Positions 1 through 11,003 of a stretch of DNA of 64,000 nucleotides are shown here, piece after piece; the first letter of the stretch is position 1; each line of letters opens with the position of its first letter. A program made the translations under genes and the position numbers. Source of the DNA: Ophioderma brevispina (Eukaryota; Echinodermata; Ophiuroidea; Amphilepidida; Ophiodermatidae); contig JAMKCH010012640.1 of the NCBI GenBank assembly GCA_023653785.1, forward strand, positions 57,572-121,571, given 5' to 3'. Under the pieces are notes generated by a model. The model was not told where the DNA came from and made no database searches. It saw only the letters and a program-made list of their open reading frames with translations.

Positions 1-1077
1 CGTCACTGGTAAGTTTATGCACCCAATGAAATCACATCTTTAGAGCGTTCAATACGGCCAAATGGACGAACATGCCATATAAGAGGAAATAAAACCATAC
101 TCCCGTTTTGCTGCTTGTGAACTATCATTAAACTTAAAATTAGCCCCAAGTCCCTCGTAAAAATCCGAAAAGTGTCTTTTTAAACGGTTTTAAGATAACT
201 CTGATCCTAAAACTATGTTTTTTGAGATGCTGGTGAAAGGCTATCTACCACGTAAGGCCGAAAAATAAGGAAAAGGGAACACTGACCCCCAACTTCCCTT
301 CACCATTGCATCGGATCCTTGCGCTCGACGTACCTGAAACAGGGCTGGACGCAGGATTTTTTTTTGGGGGGGGGGGGTGCGGAACTTCGACAAAAAAGTG
401 GACCTTTTAACAAAAAGTGGACCTTTTTTGATAAAAAGTGCATGGACCTAACTCCCTAAAATGTCCTTTTTGACTTTATGAACATCTCATCACCAAAAAG
501 TGGATTTCTGTCATTTTTTTTTTTCTATAAAATTTTTGAATTTTTTTAAAAAAAAATCAGACAAAAAGTGGACCTTTTGCCCCTTATGTGGAATTGGGGT
601 AGGGACCTGACTGGAAAAGTGTACTGCTGTGTGTCCATGATCCTAAGTGCTTAGCGACCATTATTAACTTTTGTGGGATGGACATGGGGCTTTTGTTTTT
701 TGGTGTTATTAATAGGTCCATAGAAGCCAATAATCATCATACTTTAATGACCTCGCCAGGAATGGTCACGGACTATAATTAATAGTTATCAACGAAATTT
801 ATTTAGATTGGAGTGTACCCTTAGGAGAGGTATGCTAAAATTAGGATACTTTATATACACTGCCCAATGATTATACCTTGGAAGAGATTATATATTTTTA
901 AACTTGTCTGATTGTACACCTTATTTATTTATTTATTTATTTATTTATTATTTATTGATTTATTTATTTATTTATTATTTATTGTTAACTGCGGGGGTTG
1001 GACTATAGCTTTGAGATTCCATATTACATAATAGCAAACAAAGATTAACCCCCTTTTATTTTGCATTATACTCTTAA
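1..1077 (+). repeat. Family A unit, long form, split by a hAT MITE
   Basis: This is a copy of the most abundant repeat in the window. It is recognised by matching later copies at 1840-2880, 17081-18200, 19839-20916 and 62792-63900. It begins inside the unit at the GTAAGT-like site, runs through the region with 'catcttggattt' type sub-repeats, and ends in a TTTA microsatellite (about 921-985) followed by the 'gggggtt...gagattccat' block. An unrelated element interrupts it at 340-609. No frame is conserved between copies, so it is non-coding. The class is unknown: it could be a satellite or an amplified non-autonomous element. Confidence 0.8.
340..609 (+). mobile_element. hAT-like MITE (family E), copy 1
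   Basis: The element starts CAGGGCTGGACGCAGG and its far end reads, in reverse complement, CAGGTCCCTACCCC. These match the 16-bp ends seen more clearly at 51348-51578. It is followed by a T run and a G run (about 352-377), then repeats of 'aaaaagtggacctttt'. Flanking 8-mers ACCTGAAA and ACTGGAAA are a decayed target-site duplication, and family A continues across the insertion. CAG-type ends with 8-bp duplications are typical of hAT transposons. There is no transposase, so it is non-autonomous. Confidence 0.7.
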
Positions 1078-1505
1078 CGTGGTTCTCAAAATACCCAGAG
1101 ATGGGTACAACGTCTGGCTGATTCACTGAATTCCGCAAGGTCCTTGTTTGTGCTTGTGCTCCAGCAGGGGGGCAGACAAAGAGGTTGTTCCATTGTATGT
1201 GGTTGCTGTCCAAACCACAGGTAGTATCCTGATTGCTTCACAGATAGCCCCACTTCTGAAAGGAACCTTTGTAGATCGCCAGTTAGTTCTGGTTCTCAAT
1301 CTATTGAGGCATCGCCATTCAGGCCGTGAGGAGTCATATCCAGGTGGGGAGATGACTCACCAGGTTCAATACCGATAGCTGTTACTTGGTTGAGGCAAGT
1401 CTTTCTTTCCACAAGGCGACTCTCTTTACCTCTTTAGAGGACTGTTGCAAGAGGTTGGACTTTGCTAAGAAACTCTCCTTCTAGATTTAAGGCGGTTGGC
1501 AGCAC
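1078..1505 (-). pseudogene. Decayed LINE ORF2 C-terminal fragment
   Basis: On the minus strand, three overlapping frames join into the carboxy end of a non-LTR retrotransposon ORF2. A stretch reading PPGYDSSRPEWRCLNRLRT is typical of the region after the reverse transcriptase. A frameshift then leads to a QKWG motif and a cysteine/histidine-like segment ending NLFVCP. A further shift gives a tail containing DLAEFSES and a stop. Known Jockey- and CR1-related LINEs carry 'LNR(L/F)RT...KWG...C.CG...H...CP' at this place. At least two frameshifts and one in-frame stop make it dead. It sits inside family A sequence. The clade assignment is tentative. Confidence 0.72.
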
Positions 1506-3035
1506 TAACTATAATAATATGATGTCAATCGAATTTAAATTGTGAAGACGAACCGGGAGGTATGTTTTTAAAAGTAGGACACTTTTCATATTCAATTGCC
1601 CAATGAATTTATAACATGTATTATTTTATTTATTGTTAAATGTGGGGGTGGTTTTGTGTAGCTTGGAGATTCCATGTACAAAATAGGCAATCAAAGATTA
1701 CCCCCTTTTTATTTGCATTTAATTGCAAAAAGTTAAAAAACAAGTGGCGTCCAACTGGTAGGTTTTACATCCATTACAATCACATAAAAACAATTAGTTA
1801 AGGGGCCAAATAATATGATTGTAGTTACAAGAATTATTTATTGATTCTTAACTCTGGGGGTTTTGATGTACCTTTGAGATTTCATGTTACCTAATAGCAA
1901 ACAAAGCTTACGCTAGGCTTTTTTTTTATTTGCATTAATTGCAGAAAAGTCAACAACAGGGGGCGACACTGGTAAGTTTTTGAACCAATGAAATCACATT
2001 CTTAATACGGCAAAAAGGACGAAACATTCCATAAGAGGAAAAACCAAACCATACTTCCGTTTTGTGCTTATGAATATCATTTTTTAAACTTAGAAATCGA
2101 GAATTATGGGACCTTTAGTAAGGCCAATATGACCGCCAGGGCACCTATAATCATGTATACAGGTCAGCTTGGATTTCTGTGCGAAAATTATGTAATAACG
2201 ATTAATACTGTCGAATCAGAATGCTTGGGGTTCGAAGAACTTGAAAATGTGTATGTGTCTCACGATTTAGATTTGCTGAGGCTCAAATTTTACTCTTTGA
2301 GGATGGCGCTGTGACCCCGCCATCTAGGAGTTGGGGTAAGAATGATGTTGTAATGTCAACAGCAAAAAAGTTCAGATTCAAAATCATTGTGGTCGACTTA
2401 TGCGAAAAAATTGTCTTTGTAAACGATTTTAGATACTTCTGATCCCAAAACTTACCCGGTTTTTTGACAGAAGATGCCGGCCAAAGGCACATCTGGATTT
2501 TGGGTGTTGAAAAAATGACAAAAATGAAAGTCAGAATCGGAAATAATCATTGCGCTTCAAACTACCCGGAAAAGTGCCTGTGTACATGGATGATAAGTGC
2601 TCTAGCGGCAATTTTTAATTTTGTGGGACGGACATGGGGCTATGTGTTTTCTATAGGTCCAGAGCAGCCAATCAACCATCAAACTTTACTAGCCAGGGAA
2701 TGGAGAATGGTCACGAAATTGTGGTTTTGAACCTAAAACTATAATAATATGATTGTTTTTTTTTAAGAGAATTTTAAATTGGAAGACTATAAACCTTCAG
2801 AGGTATGTTAAAATTAGGATACTTTGATATATTCAATGGCCCAATGATTATAAAATTATTATTTATATAACTGTGGGGGTTTTGATGTAGCTTTGAGATT
2901 CCATGTTACAAAATAGCAATCAAAGATTATCCCTTTTTTATTTACATTTAAGTGCAGAAAAGTTAATACAACAGGTGGCCGTCCTGGTACCGTTTTTACA
3001 GTCAAATAGATTTGCTAATCGTCCGAAACATCGAA
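1506..3035 (+). repeat. Family A array: short unit, long unit, partial unit
   Basis: Family A resumes at 'actataataatatg'. A short unit of about 220 bp (about 1620-1840) goes straight from the 'acggccaaata' region to 'atatgattgtagttacaag', lacking the roughly 1-kb central part. A long unit follows (about 1840-2870), then another truncated unit that ends where family D begins. Each unit carries the 'ttgcag ... gtaagt' pair, at about 1941 and 1971 in the long unit. The open frames here are not shared with other copies. Confidence 0.8.
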
Positions 3036-3712
3036 AAAAAAAATCATATTTTATATTTTTGTTTACTGGCATGATTTGCGAACATAACTTGCAAGTGGTT
3101 GGACTTTTGACAATCAGTGTTAAAGGCAAGGACAGTACTTTTTATCTGATGTGTACATTTCTATAACGTGAGTATCAAAATTCGACTGGTGATCAAAAAG
3201 CCTTTCTTTCTCAGGTGAATATCACAGTTTTCAGCGTGAGATGTTTGCACCATGATCGATGGTACAGTTGACCTCAAAACACAAACATTGTTGATCTTTG
3301 TTTATCTTGTATGGTTGTAAACCACAATCAGCTGTTTAGCTGCAGATTTGAGACGCCGCTAGCGTAGTTCTATATGCAGGAGACGGTACTTATGACCACA
3401 TTCTCAAACTATTGTTTTTACCATTTGGATGGGTGTTTTCTACATTAAAGCAGTTATATGGAATTGTTAACACTTATCACTGATTTATAAAGTTGTTAAA
3501 AAACATGCATTTCCACATTTTTTTCGATCTCTAGCTTATCACCGCTGCTACTCCTTTTAATAAATGATTATTAAAATTCCGCTTTCAACATCGCAGGTTT
3601 TCACAAACGCTGGAGGTTAAAGTCGGCGTTGCGTACATACATGTGTACAAAGAAGTGCGGTTTGCCTATTTTAAAGCGATGCCAGACATGTTAAAACCAA
3701 TGCAATTGTTAT
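3036..3712 (+). repeat. Family D, copy 1
   Basis: About 670 bp is matched in the same orientation by 55133-55770. Shared landmarks are a 'ttaaaggcaaggacagtac' stretch near 3119, 'gatcaaaaagcctttct', 'gtaaaccacaatcag', 'aataaatgatta' and 'gtgtacaaagaagtg'. Divergence is mostly single-base indels and substitutions, with no common frame. The TTAAAGGCA-type start resembles the ends of TTAA-flanked MITEs elsewhere in the window, but I could not find both ends. Confidence 0.7.
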
Positions 3713-4287
3713 ACGCATCAGAGGAAAGCTATTGGTTTTTCTCATTTACTGTGAAATATTAGGGCGAAAGGATTTGTATTTGGTTTAGATGTTATGAGCG
3801 CAAATGCACCATTCTGGTTCGGAAAAAAAACCAATTATTAATTTTACATAGTACTCTATGGGGATTACAAAATAACTTGTGTAGCTTCTCATTTCAAAAC
3901 GGGTTGAAATAGCGGCACGAAACTTTACAGATAGGGTTTTGAGGTGAAAGCCATACTATCAAGTTACTAATGTATAGACTTTAATATGCACCAGTAAATT
4001 TTGGTTGACATTTGTGGATAGGCCTACTAAGTTAGTGTTTCGTCATGTGCATTTCACCTATCTCTGGTAATAAACTCGCCAATATATATTTTTCAGTGTT
4101 TTGATGTTTTAAATCAACTTTTACAGTATTACTTGTAATTTCACAGGTAAAAAAATTTTTAGTTGGCAGAATTGTTGTCATAAAATACTTTGCAAAAAAT
4201 TAAATTTTTAGTGTGGCAAAATCGTCTCAGTACAGTTACAATTGTACTAATATAAACCTCGACCAGACTTCTATAGGGTACACGTTT
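3713..4287 (+). repeat. Family B (B1 part), truncated
   Basis: This matches 57540-58255 and 16250-16780. Landmarks are 'ctcattta.tgtgaaatattagggc', 'tttacatagtactctatggg', 'caaaacgggttgaaat', 'cgaaactttacagatagggttt' and 'ttggttgacatttgtggat'. It follows family D directly, so the B1 start is missing. It stops at 'gaccagacttctatag', where other copies go on to 'atgttgatcgagag'. Non-coding. Confidence 0.75.
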
Positions 4288-4413
4288 CATATAGAAGTCC
4301 CATGGATGCAAATGAGGTAGTGCATTCATTCCGTCCACGCTATGCACAACATCATACAGCGCATGCCGGAATCAATTGTAATACTCATTTGCATAGGTGG
4401 GATTCTATATGGA
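4288..4413. mobile_element. Short foldback element with paired octamer motifs
   Basis: Imperfect inverted arms of about 30 bp lie at the two ends: 'catatagaagtcccatgg' then ATGCAAATGAG on the left, and CTCATTTGCAT then 'aggtgggattctatatgg' on the right. Each arm contains ATGCAAAT, the octamer bound by POU-domain factors (4306-4313 and, inverted, 4387-4394). The size of about 126 bp suits a tiny MITE. No clear target-site duplication was seen. Any regulatory role is inference only. Confidence 0.5.
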
Positions 4414-4446
4414 ACGTCTACCTTTCTATGGAGGCGAAGGGTGAAA

Positions 4447-4556
4447 GGGAAAACTCAAAAAGAGTGGATTCGTAGTTAAGAATTCAACGAAGGGCGAAGC
4501 CCGAGTGATTTTCGGAACTACGAAATCACCCAACTCTTTGAGAGGGTTTCCCGGAC
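4447..4556. repeat. Long imperfect hairpin
   Basis: The left arm reads 'gggaaaactcaaaaagagt' then 'ttcgtagtt' (4469-4477). The right arm holds 'aactacgaa' (4516-4524) then 'caactctttgagagggtttccc'. Together they give a stem of about 35 bp around a short loop with 'gggcgaagccc', itself able to fold. This is either a MITE or a decayed structured RNA. No similar copy was found in the window. Confidence 0.5.
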
Positions 4557-6395
4557 TATAAACCATTGCTCACAAGGTAAAATCAATGTCAGTGACAAAC
4601 TCATCAATCCTTTTTGAAAACCTATTGCATATTCCTAATCCATTGAGGTCTGAAAGAAGTTGAATGAAAGGGTTTTAATTGCACCGATACAGATAATTAT
4701 CGATCCCTTTTCGGAGTCCAAACATCAGTACTGTGGAGATGCATACTTGCTACATGGCACAGTATGTGCATGTCTTGAAGTCTCAGGTACCCATTCAGTG
4801 GACATGATGGATACATGGTTGTTAGCGTAGTTCGAAAGCTCTTGCAAGGAGAGATGGGATTTTTGGGAAAATAGGCAATAATGTCACACCCAGATATCCA
4901 GCCAACTGCAGAGAAAGCACAAACTTGGGGATTACTATTGACCGACAGACGAATTGTCTTTATACCTGAGTTTATACAGGACAATATTTAACTTAATTGT
5001 ATAATTCCACCGTGATATGCACTTGGATTACATTACCAACCATATGGTGGGGTTTTTTCGGAATTTTGAATGCCATGGTTATGCCAGGGGGGAATGGATT
5101 TAGGATTAATACCTTGGGGAAAAACTATATTAAGGCAACGGTTTATTTATCCATATACGCCGATATCAAGCTATTCTACTCTACTGGATACTCCACAACA
5201 TCCCTGGGGGGGACAAAAACCGTGGCAGAATCATACACATGGAAACCTTATTGACCAACGCACCCGACTCCATTGAGAATTTTTACAGGACAAGATGTAA
5301 TTTGGAAATGGATATTCCCCCCGGAGTATGCCAAGGACATTACAACCTTTACACCTGTCCAGATGTGCATTCTAGAAGGTGCGTGAAATTGTTTCATTTT
5401 TATACCAAAAAATTGTCGGGGAGGGAGGGGCCACAATCTTCAACATGTTATGACCATACGGGGGACCACCTTGTCGTAAGTATGGGGTCCAATTTTCAAC
5501 TTTCTGGTATATGAAAGACACTTTTTTCCTGCCATTTTTAGTTATTAGTAATAGGTCCCTTTTAAAACTCTTAGTAAAATTTGATGGAAAATGAGTCTTA
5601 GTCAAAAATTTCCTAAATCTGAAGCCAAACTTTGTTAATAACGTCGAATTTTTGAGGAAAATGGCATATTTATGTTAAATTGGCCATAAAATCTACATTT
5701 ATGTATAGTATAGCGTTTTCAGCAAAAAATTGGTATAGATTAGGTCATGTTTGCAGACTCTCGGGAGGCACGTCCTACCCAAGCAAATTTGAGACCCCCG
5801 TGGGAATTGCTCGGTTGGCACGCTCGCAACATTTAAAATTGCGATTTATGACATTGATTTGATAATGTTTTTGAGTGTCTTATAGACAGTTTAAAAAAAG
5901 AGCCAAAAGGTAAATAACTGCATTAACAAAAAATCCAGTAGCACATTGATTTTTTTTTACTAAAAAATACAATGCGCTGAGGGTTTTCGGGCAAAAGAAG
6001 CTGAGGATAACCTTTTTTTGTTGGCCATATCTATTACAAAATGAACACAGTTACCCACCACCCCCCCTTTATAGTGGCTGTGTTCGTGTACAGAATAGGC
6101 AATATGGGTAATGTTAACTCAAGCAACCCTACGTTTTGTTGACCCCCCCCTCTGCATTCCCTAAAATTGTGAAAAACCCTTAGGACAAGTGTTAAAATAT
6201 AGAATGAAGTCCCGCCCACTTGTGTTTTGACAATCAAATTAGGATCGTTAAATAGGCCTAATCATAATCATATGGATATACAAAATGCATTGAAAAAAAT
6301 ATTAACAATATTAATCACTCGACGGGCCCACAACCATCCGAGGCCATGTAAAACTGCATTTACAAACTCTAATGGGATACCCTTAACACGAGGAT

Positions 6396-6430
<35 letters not shown>

Positions 6431-7221
6431 CAATAACCGAACTTTACATGATACCTTTAAAAGTGAAAACAAGAATAATCCGCATTTTAAGAAATTATTA
6501 ATTCGAATAAATTCCATCTGTAGTAAATGAAATACAAGCATAGGCCTAAAAAAAAGGTTAATACTATACAGTAGAAAATTGATGAAAGATTGAACTAAGT
6601 TATAAAAAATAAAAAAAATCCAAAAATATAATATATATTTTAAGGGGCCCAAAAACAAAGAACCGAAGGTTATGTTTACATATTGAAAAATACCTGACAA
6701 AGAATGCAGGCCTGAAACATAAAGTTGAGGAAAATTCTGCAAATACAGTTATGAAATAGATCAACCTAGAGATAAGACAGAAAGAGTAGGAAATTTTAAA
6801 AATCAAACCATGTTACAATGGAGTGATTGATGAGCTTTAAAAAAAAAAAAAACACACGTGTTACAAAAATAAAAAAGTACAACAAATATTCCAGAACAAC
6901 AAAAAATAACTCTCTGTATCCCAATTCGTTATTTTCACATGATTTCTGTTTATTAATGTTGTAGACCCATTGTTATATTCGTTCACCCGTTAAATACCAC
7001 AACATGGTCAATCTATTTACTAAATCGTGAGATCATTTGCTACGAATCTTCTGTTATACATGGGAAATGTGTGGGTTAAATTCCCGTTAGTTTCGTAGAA
7101 GATACGAATCCACACTGACTGTAGATTCGTTAAAAATACGAATCCAAACTTAGGACATGACAAACAGAGTTCGCTAGAATTAGACCACGGTTTTAGTAAA
7201 TAGAGTGACGTCACTGCATGG
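4557..7221. other. No recognisable gene; low-copy AT-rich DNA with G- and C-rich patches
   Basis: I see no gene, known domain or second copy of this stretch in the window. It holds G-rich patches near 5086, 5206 and 5420, C-rich patches near 6061 and 6146, a long C tract at 6397-6426, and A-rich runs near 6841. Short open frames of 60-119 codons are present but have biased, low-complexity translations and no recognisable motif. Confidence 0.6.
6397..6426. repeat. Poly(C) tract, 30 nt
   Basis: An uninterrupted run of C, which is poly(G) on the other strand. It could form G-quadruplex or i-motif structures. Its length is also prone to assembly error. It is not next to any element end that I could define. 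Confidence 0.95.
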
Positions 7222-8704
7222 GTTTAACTAATGTTGATCGAGAGAGGAGATGAATCTCGCAATTTCCATTGCTCGATAGGTCACTTTATAAGCTGTAGTA
7301 CGGTTGGTTTCAGGTACAGCAAACAGACGAATGCAGATTGTCTGTTTGGAAAGATTTTCATTTGGAGGCTTGGGTATGATTTCCAAAAGAAAAAATCTTA
7401 TTATATCTACAAATTGGAATGTTTATTTTTGCTCAATCTTTGGGTATGAAAAGAGCTTGTGAAATAGTATCATAATATGCAAAAACTCAATTTCGCCAAA
7501 ATGGTAGATTGGCCTGTTTGGAAGATAATGACGAATCTGACCGAAAACTTTAAAATTAAAAAAAAAAAAAATTTATGCTTGACGAGAGGCCATTCTTCCA
7601 ACTTATGTGTCTTTTAGGAGTTTTTACACTCACCATGATTAATGCTGAACTTGAGAACAGGAGGGTACTTGGGACCGGGGTGCTTTGGTATAAGGCAATA
7701 ATGACGAGAACTCGGGATGCACCGAGTATTCACTGCATGGAGGGGTTTGTCAGGAGACAACTTTTTTTGTGACAGTCGTAAGTGCCCTTTTATTATTGAT
7801 TATAAAATTAAAAAATAAATTATTAAGTAAAACAGTTTCGTTGTTTCGAACTTGCATATCTAAAATTTGAAAACATTTTAGGAAAATGATTTGATGTGTA
7901 CATAGTGGACATTGTAAAAGTTCTTCATTTCGAGCCGCTTTACAATTAATTCTTCATTCATTCAAACTTTATTTACCACGGAGGCCCAGTTCAACATAAG
8001 GCTTTGTTTTTCAACTAGGGCCGTGGTTACAACAAATACAAAAGGTACCTACAATGCATGTGTGATAACAACAACATTTAACAAGAAAATCAGTTGCTAC
8101 AAGCTTAGATGAATGTGCCTTAAATTATTATTAAATTATTTACTGAATGGGTACTTTGTTTTCCTTGTCCAAAATTAATAGTAAAGTGATTGGTCTGTTT
8201 GCAAAAAACATAAAAAAAATTCGGCCTATGTTTCTATGTCACGAGATGAATTGCGCATCGCCGATTTGGCGCGTGACTCAAAAAGAGTCGATTCGATCGC
8301 ATGCAGGAATGTGGTACTTGGAACATGTTAAACATACTTTGCCTGGGCAGAGGGCGCTAGAAATGACTTTGCTTTTGTATGATTTTCAGGGCCGTCATCA
8401 TCTCTTACAGGAAAAATATGCCAATGAAGATAGAAAGAGAACTGACGAGGTTTATTTTTTTATTTTGTAATTAGAATTGATTTAATCAAACTTTAATTAC
8501 TTAATGTAAATATATTACACTCAAAGCTATAAATATATAATTTGAATGGAAACCTTTAAAAAGACATGTATTTTACGGGGGTTGTGTTAGCAGAATTGAT
8601 CTTGCCAGAAATTTTTTTTTTCTTGTAACAATATATGATTTTCCTTTGTAAACGTATAAACCTTAGTACTTAATAGTGGAAATTGAAAATTCATAATAAT
8701 CTAC
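7222..8704 (+). repeat. Family B (B2 part)
   Basis: This matches 58260-59590 and in part 16781-17080 and 47800-48276. Landmarks are 'gttgatcgagagaggag', 'ctcgataggtcactttata', 'cagacgaatgcagatt', 'acaaattggaatgttta', 'ttatgcttgacgagagg' and 'aaattgaaaattcataata'. A retroelement tail interrupts it at about 7953-8145. Open frames are not preserved among the copies, so it is not coding. Confidence 0.78.
7953..8145 (-). mobile_element. 3' end of a SINE or LINE inserted in family B
   Basis: This segment is absent from the matching B copy at 58960-59030. Read on the minus strand it ends 'ccgtggtaaataaagtttg' followed by GAATGAATGAAT. This is a common form of 3' tail for tRNA-derived SINEs and CR1/L2-type LINEs, with short tetranucleotide repeats in place of poly(A). 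The body, about 180 bp, has no protein match that I can see. Confidence 0.55.
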
Positions 8705-9065
8705 GAAAATGTTGATACTGGAAAAAAATCGAAATATAAAAGCGTCAGTTGTAATGTATATCGCCTGGTTAAATTGGGACATAAAATTAAACAGTACTTT
8801 TGCTCATTCCCAAATTACGGCATCGGCCCACATGTGTAAGGACACTAAGGACATCCAAAGTGTATGTCTAACCTTTGAACACTGGGTTTTGTAAATTATT
8901 GGACATAATCTAACTTCCATAAACGTTTAAGTGGAAAAGTTGTGATTATCTGTCTATTGACTTGAGGGGGTATTATTGATTACGTTTTGCGGATTAAAAG
9001 GAATCAAAGCTCACTATTTTATCAAGAGTAAAGCTCTATCTTACTACCAAGTTATTTTTATTTGA

Positions 9066-9274
9066 AAGTGGCACCCTGCGTACCGGCACGGGGGGCAAGT
9101 TGCCCCCTATGGCTCGAATGTTTGATGTGAATTTTTATCATTCTTTGTCGCCTTTTTAAATCAAGATTTAATTGAAGCAAATCACCGGGACGATTTACGA
9201 ATTTTGCCCCCCTCTAGCGGGACAGACTTGCAATTTTGCCCCCCTCGGGATCAACTGCCTCGGTACGCACGTGG
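9066..9274 (+). mobile_element. hAT-like MITE, decayed copy within compound copy 1
   Basis: The ends are degraded relatives of the CAGTGGCGTACCGAG inverted repeat seen at 59921-60200. The interior has 'gggggcaagttgcccc' and 'ttgaagcaaatcaccgg'. Orthologous insertions in the other compound copies (12955-13148 and 59921-60200) show it landed before the segment was duplicated. Confidence 0.65.
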
Positions 9275-10089
9275 ATTTATATTAATTTTACAAGGCGTCC
9301 GGTCGAAATCATTTTAATTCTTAATAACGAAAACATAGGAAGAGTATAGTGGCAATTCGTAGTGTCAATGATGTTTCTAAAATCGTATAAAAACAAACGA
9401 TTCGGAGGTTTTATTTGACATGAAATTGACATTACCCATGGATATATTTTATTGTGTTCATAAACCAAACCATTGCGTAGTATAGAGCCACGATCGACTA
9501 GCAGACATTGTGAAACACTTCTTTTAAGTACCAAAGGATTGAGTGATTAAACATGTAGAAAGGACTGCCAGAGACCCCTGAAACATAATCCTTAAGTGCC
9601 ACCAAAAATGGTGCCTTAATGAGCACGGGGCCAATACAAGTTTGTACAGGGGTCATTGTTTTAAATTAATCCCAATCATGCTGTAAAGTTATACCATGTT
9701 ATACCACAAAGGATCGGAAATGTATAGTTGTACTATATACAACGTCTAAGCGTTAGACTAAACCCAGCAACAATCAATAAAAAGGGCTCAATTTCAGTTG
9801 GTACAGGGGGTCAAATGTTAAAAGTTGCTTCGATTTGGATAAAAAAATAGTTGGTGCGGGCTCATAGGTTCAAAATAAGGAATGGGTTGTAATTGTCTGA
9901 AATGCTTTGTTAAGGAAAAGTAGGGGGGAAAAGGTTAATCCACGTTGAATGCACATGGACGTGACCTTCGTGCCCTACACTCTGTAACTAAGTATGTTAG
10001 ACAGTCAAATTATTTCACTTATTTTGATCCAATGAAACTCCATCATTAATTTGCACCATTTTTTCTAAATCGGAGCAACTTAAATGCGT

Positions 10090-10762
10090 ACCAAGTAAGT
10101 AAACATCCCCCTTATGACGCTACCTAGGTACGTCATATGTTGAGGAAAGTCCGAAATTACTGAATATAGTGTGGAAAATTGTATTTCGCATATTTTAGCG
10201 ACTCAAACACCTAGTTACATAACTCGAAAATGCTTGTCACCTTATATAAAAACTAGTCATTTCCCATTAAAAGGAGTCAAAAACCGCATGAAAATATGAT
10301 TTTCCTAACCTTTTGAATTGGAAATTTTTCACCGTGTGGGTCTATGAAAATGCCAGTTTTGATGACATGCGAACTTTTGTCGGAGAAGGAAGGGGACAGG
10401 CAAGGCAAGAATGGAGGTCCACAGCTCAAGGGGGGTAGTAATAAGGCGGGATATGGGGCTGGGAAGGATTCCCCCACCCCTGTGTTTTGTGTATAGGCAT
10501 TGGTGCGGTACTTCTCTGCGAATGGGGGTGGGGAGTTACCACCCCCCCCCCCCCCCATCTCACTTTGCGATCACTAGGTATCTGAAATGATCCCCGGGGA
10601 TATGTTTGTTTTGATTAAAAGGACGCGAAAAATGTCAACTTGGACAATTACATTAAATTAATGTGGCCACCAAAAATGGGGGTTTTTGCAAGCGGTACTG
10701 TTGAAAAAAACCCTGAAGGGGGGGGTGGTAAACCCCCCCCCCCGTTCGGTAGACTAGGGCTT
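10090..10762 (+). repeat. Family F element inside compound copy 1
   Basis: This corresponds to 62140-62791. It contains 'gaggaaagtccgaaat', 'catttccca', 'aaccgcatgaaaatatgat', two blocks where poly(G) or GGTGGT faces GGTAACC plus poly(C) near 10525-10560 and 10716-10745, and ends 'ttcggtagactaggg'. The left terminal repeat present at 61997 is missing here, so it is truncated at the 5' side. The G- and C-tract pairs can fold as hairpins. Confidence 0.65.
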
Positions 10763-10944
10763 AACCAACCAAAGATGCTGGAACTCAAAATAATATCGTA
10801 TGGAAGTGGGGAATATAGCAAAGAAAAGAGAAGAGAGAAAAGGAAGGTGCGATCCCCCCCGGGCCCCTCGGTACTATGTTTCTCATTTGATATTTAATTT
10901 GCCTTGTAAATTAATCACGTAACTGTTATAAATGTAAGTTATCT

Positions 10945-11003
10945 AAACTGAGAATCGAACCTGGGACCCTCTGATATGAAACCAAATAACTAAACCACGG
11001 GGC
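10945..11003 (-). other. tRNA-like sequence with A- and B-box remnants
   Basis: On the minus strand the sequence reads 'ccgtggtttagttatttgg', about 30 nt, then GGTTCGATTCTC. These resemble the internal A box and B box of tRNA genes and tRNA-derived SINEs. I could not draw a clean cloverleaf, so this is a decayed tRNA or SINE head rather than a working tRNA. The same sequence is kept in the tandem copy at 14676-14735. Confidence 0.5.

Noticed and set aside
8147..8470. 107-codon frame in family B, considered as a conserved gene
   Set aside because: The matching B copies at 47930-48250 and 59000-59330 break the frame with indels and stops.
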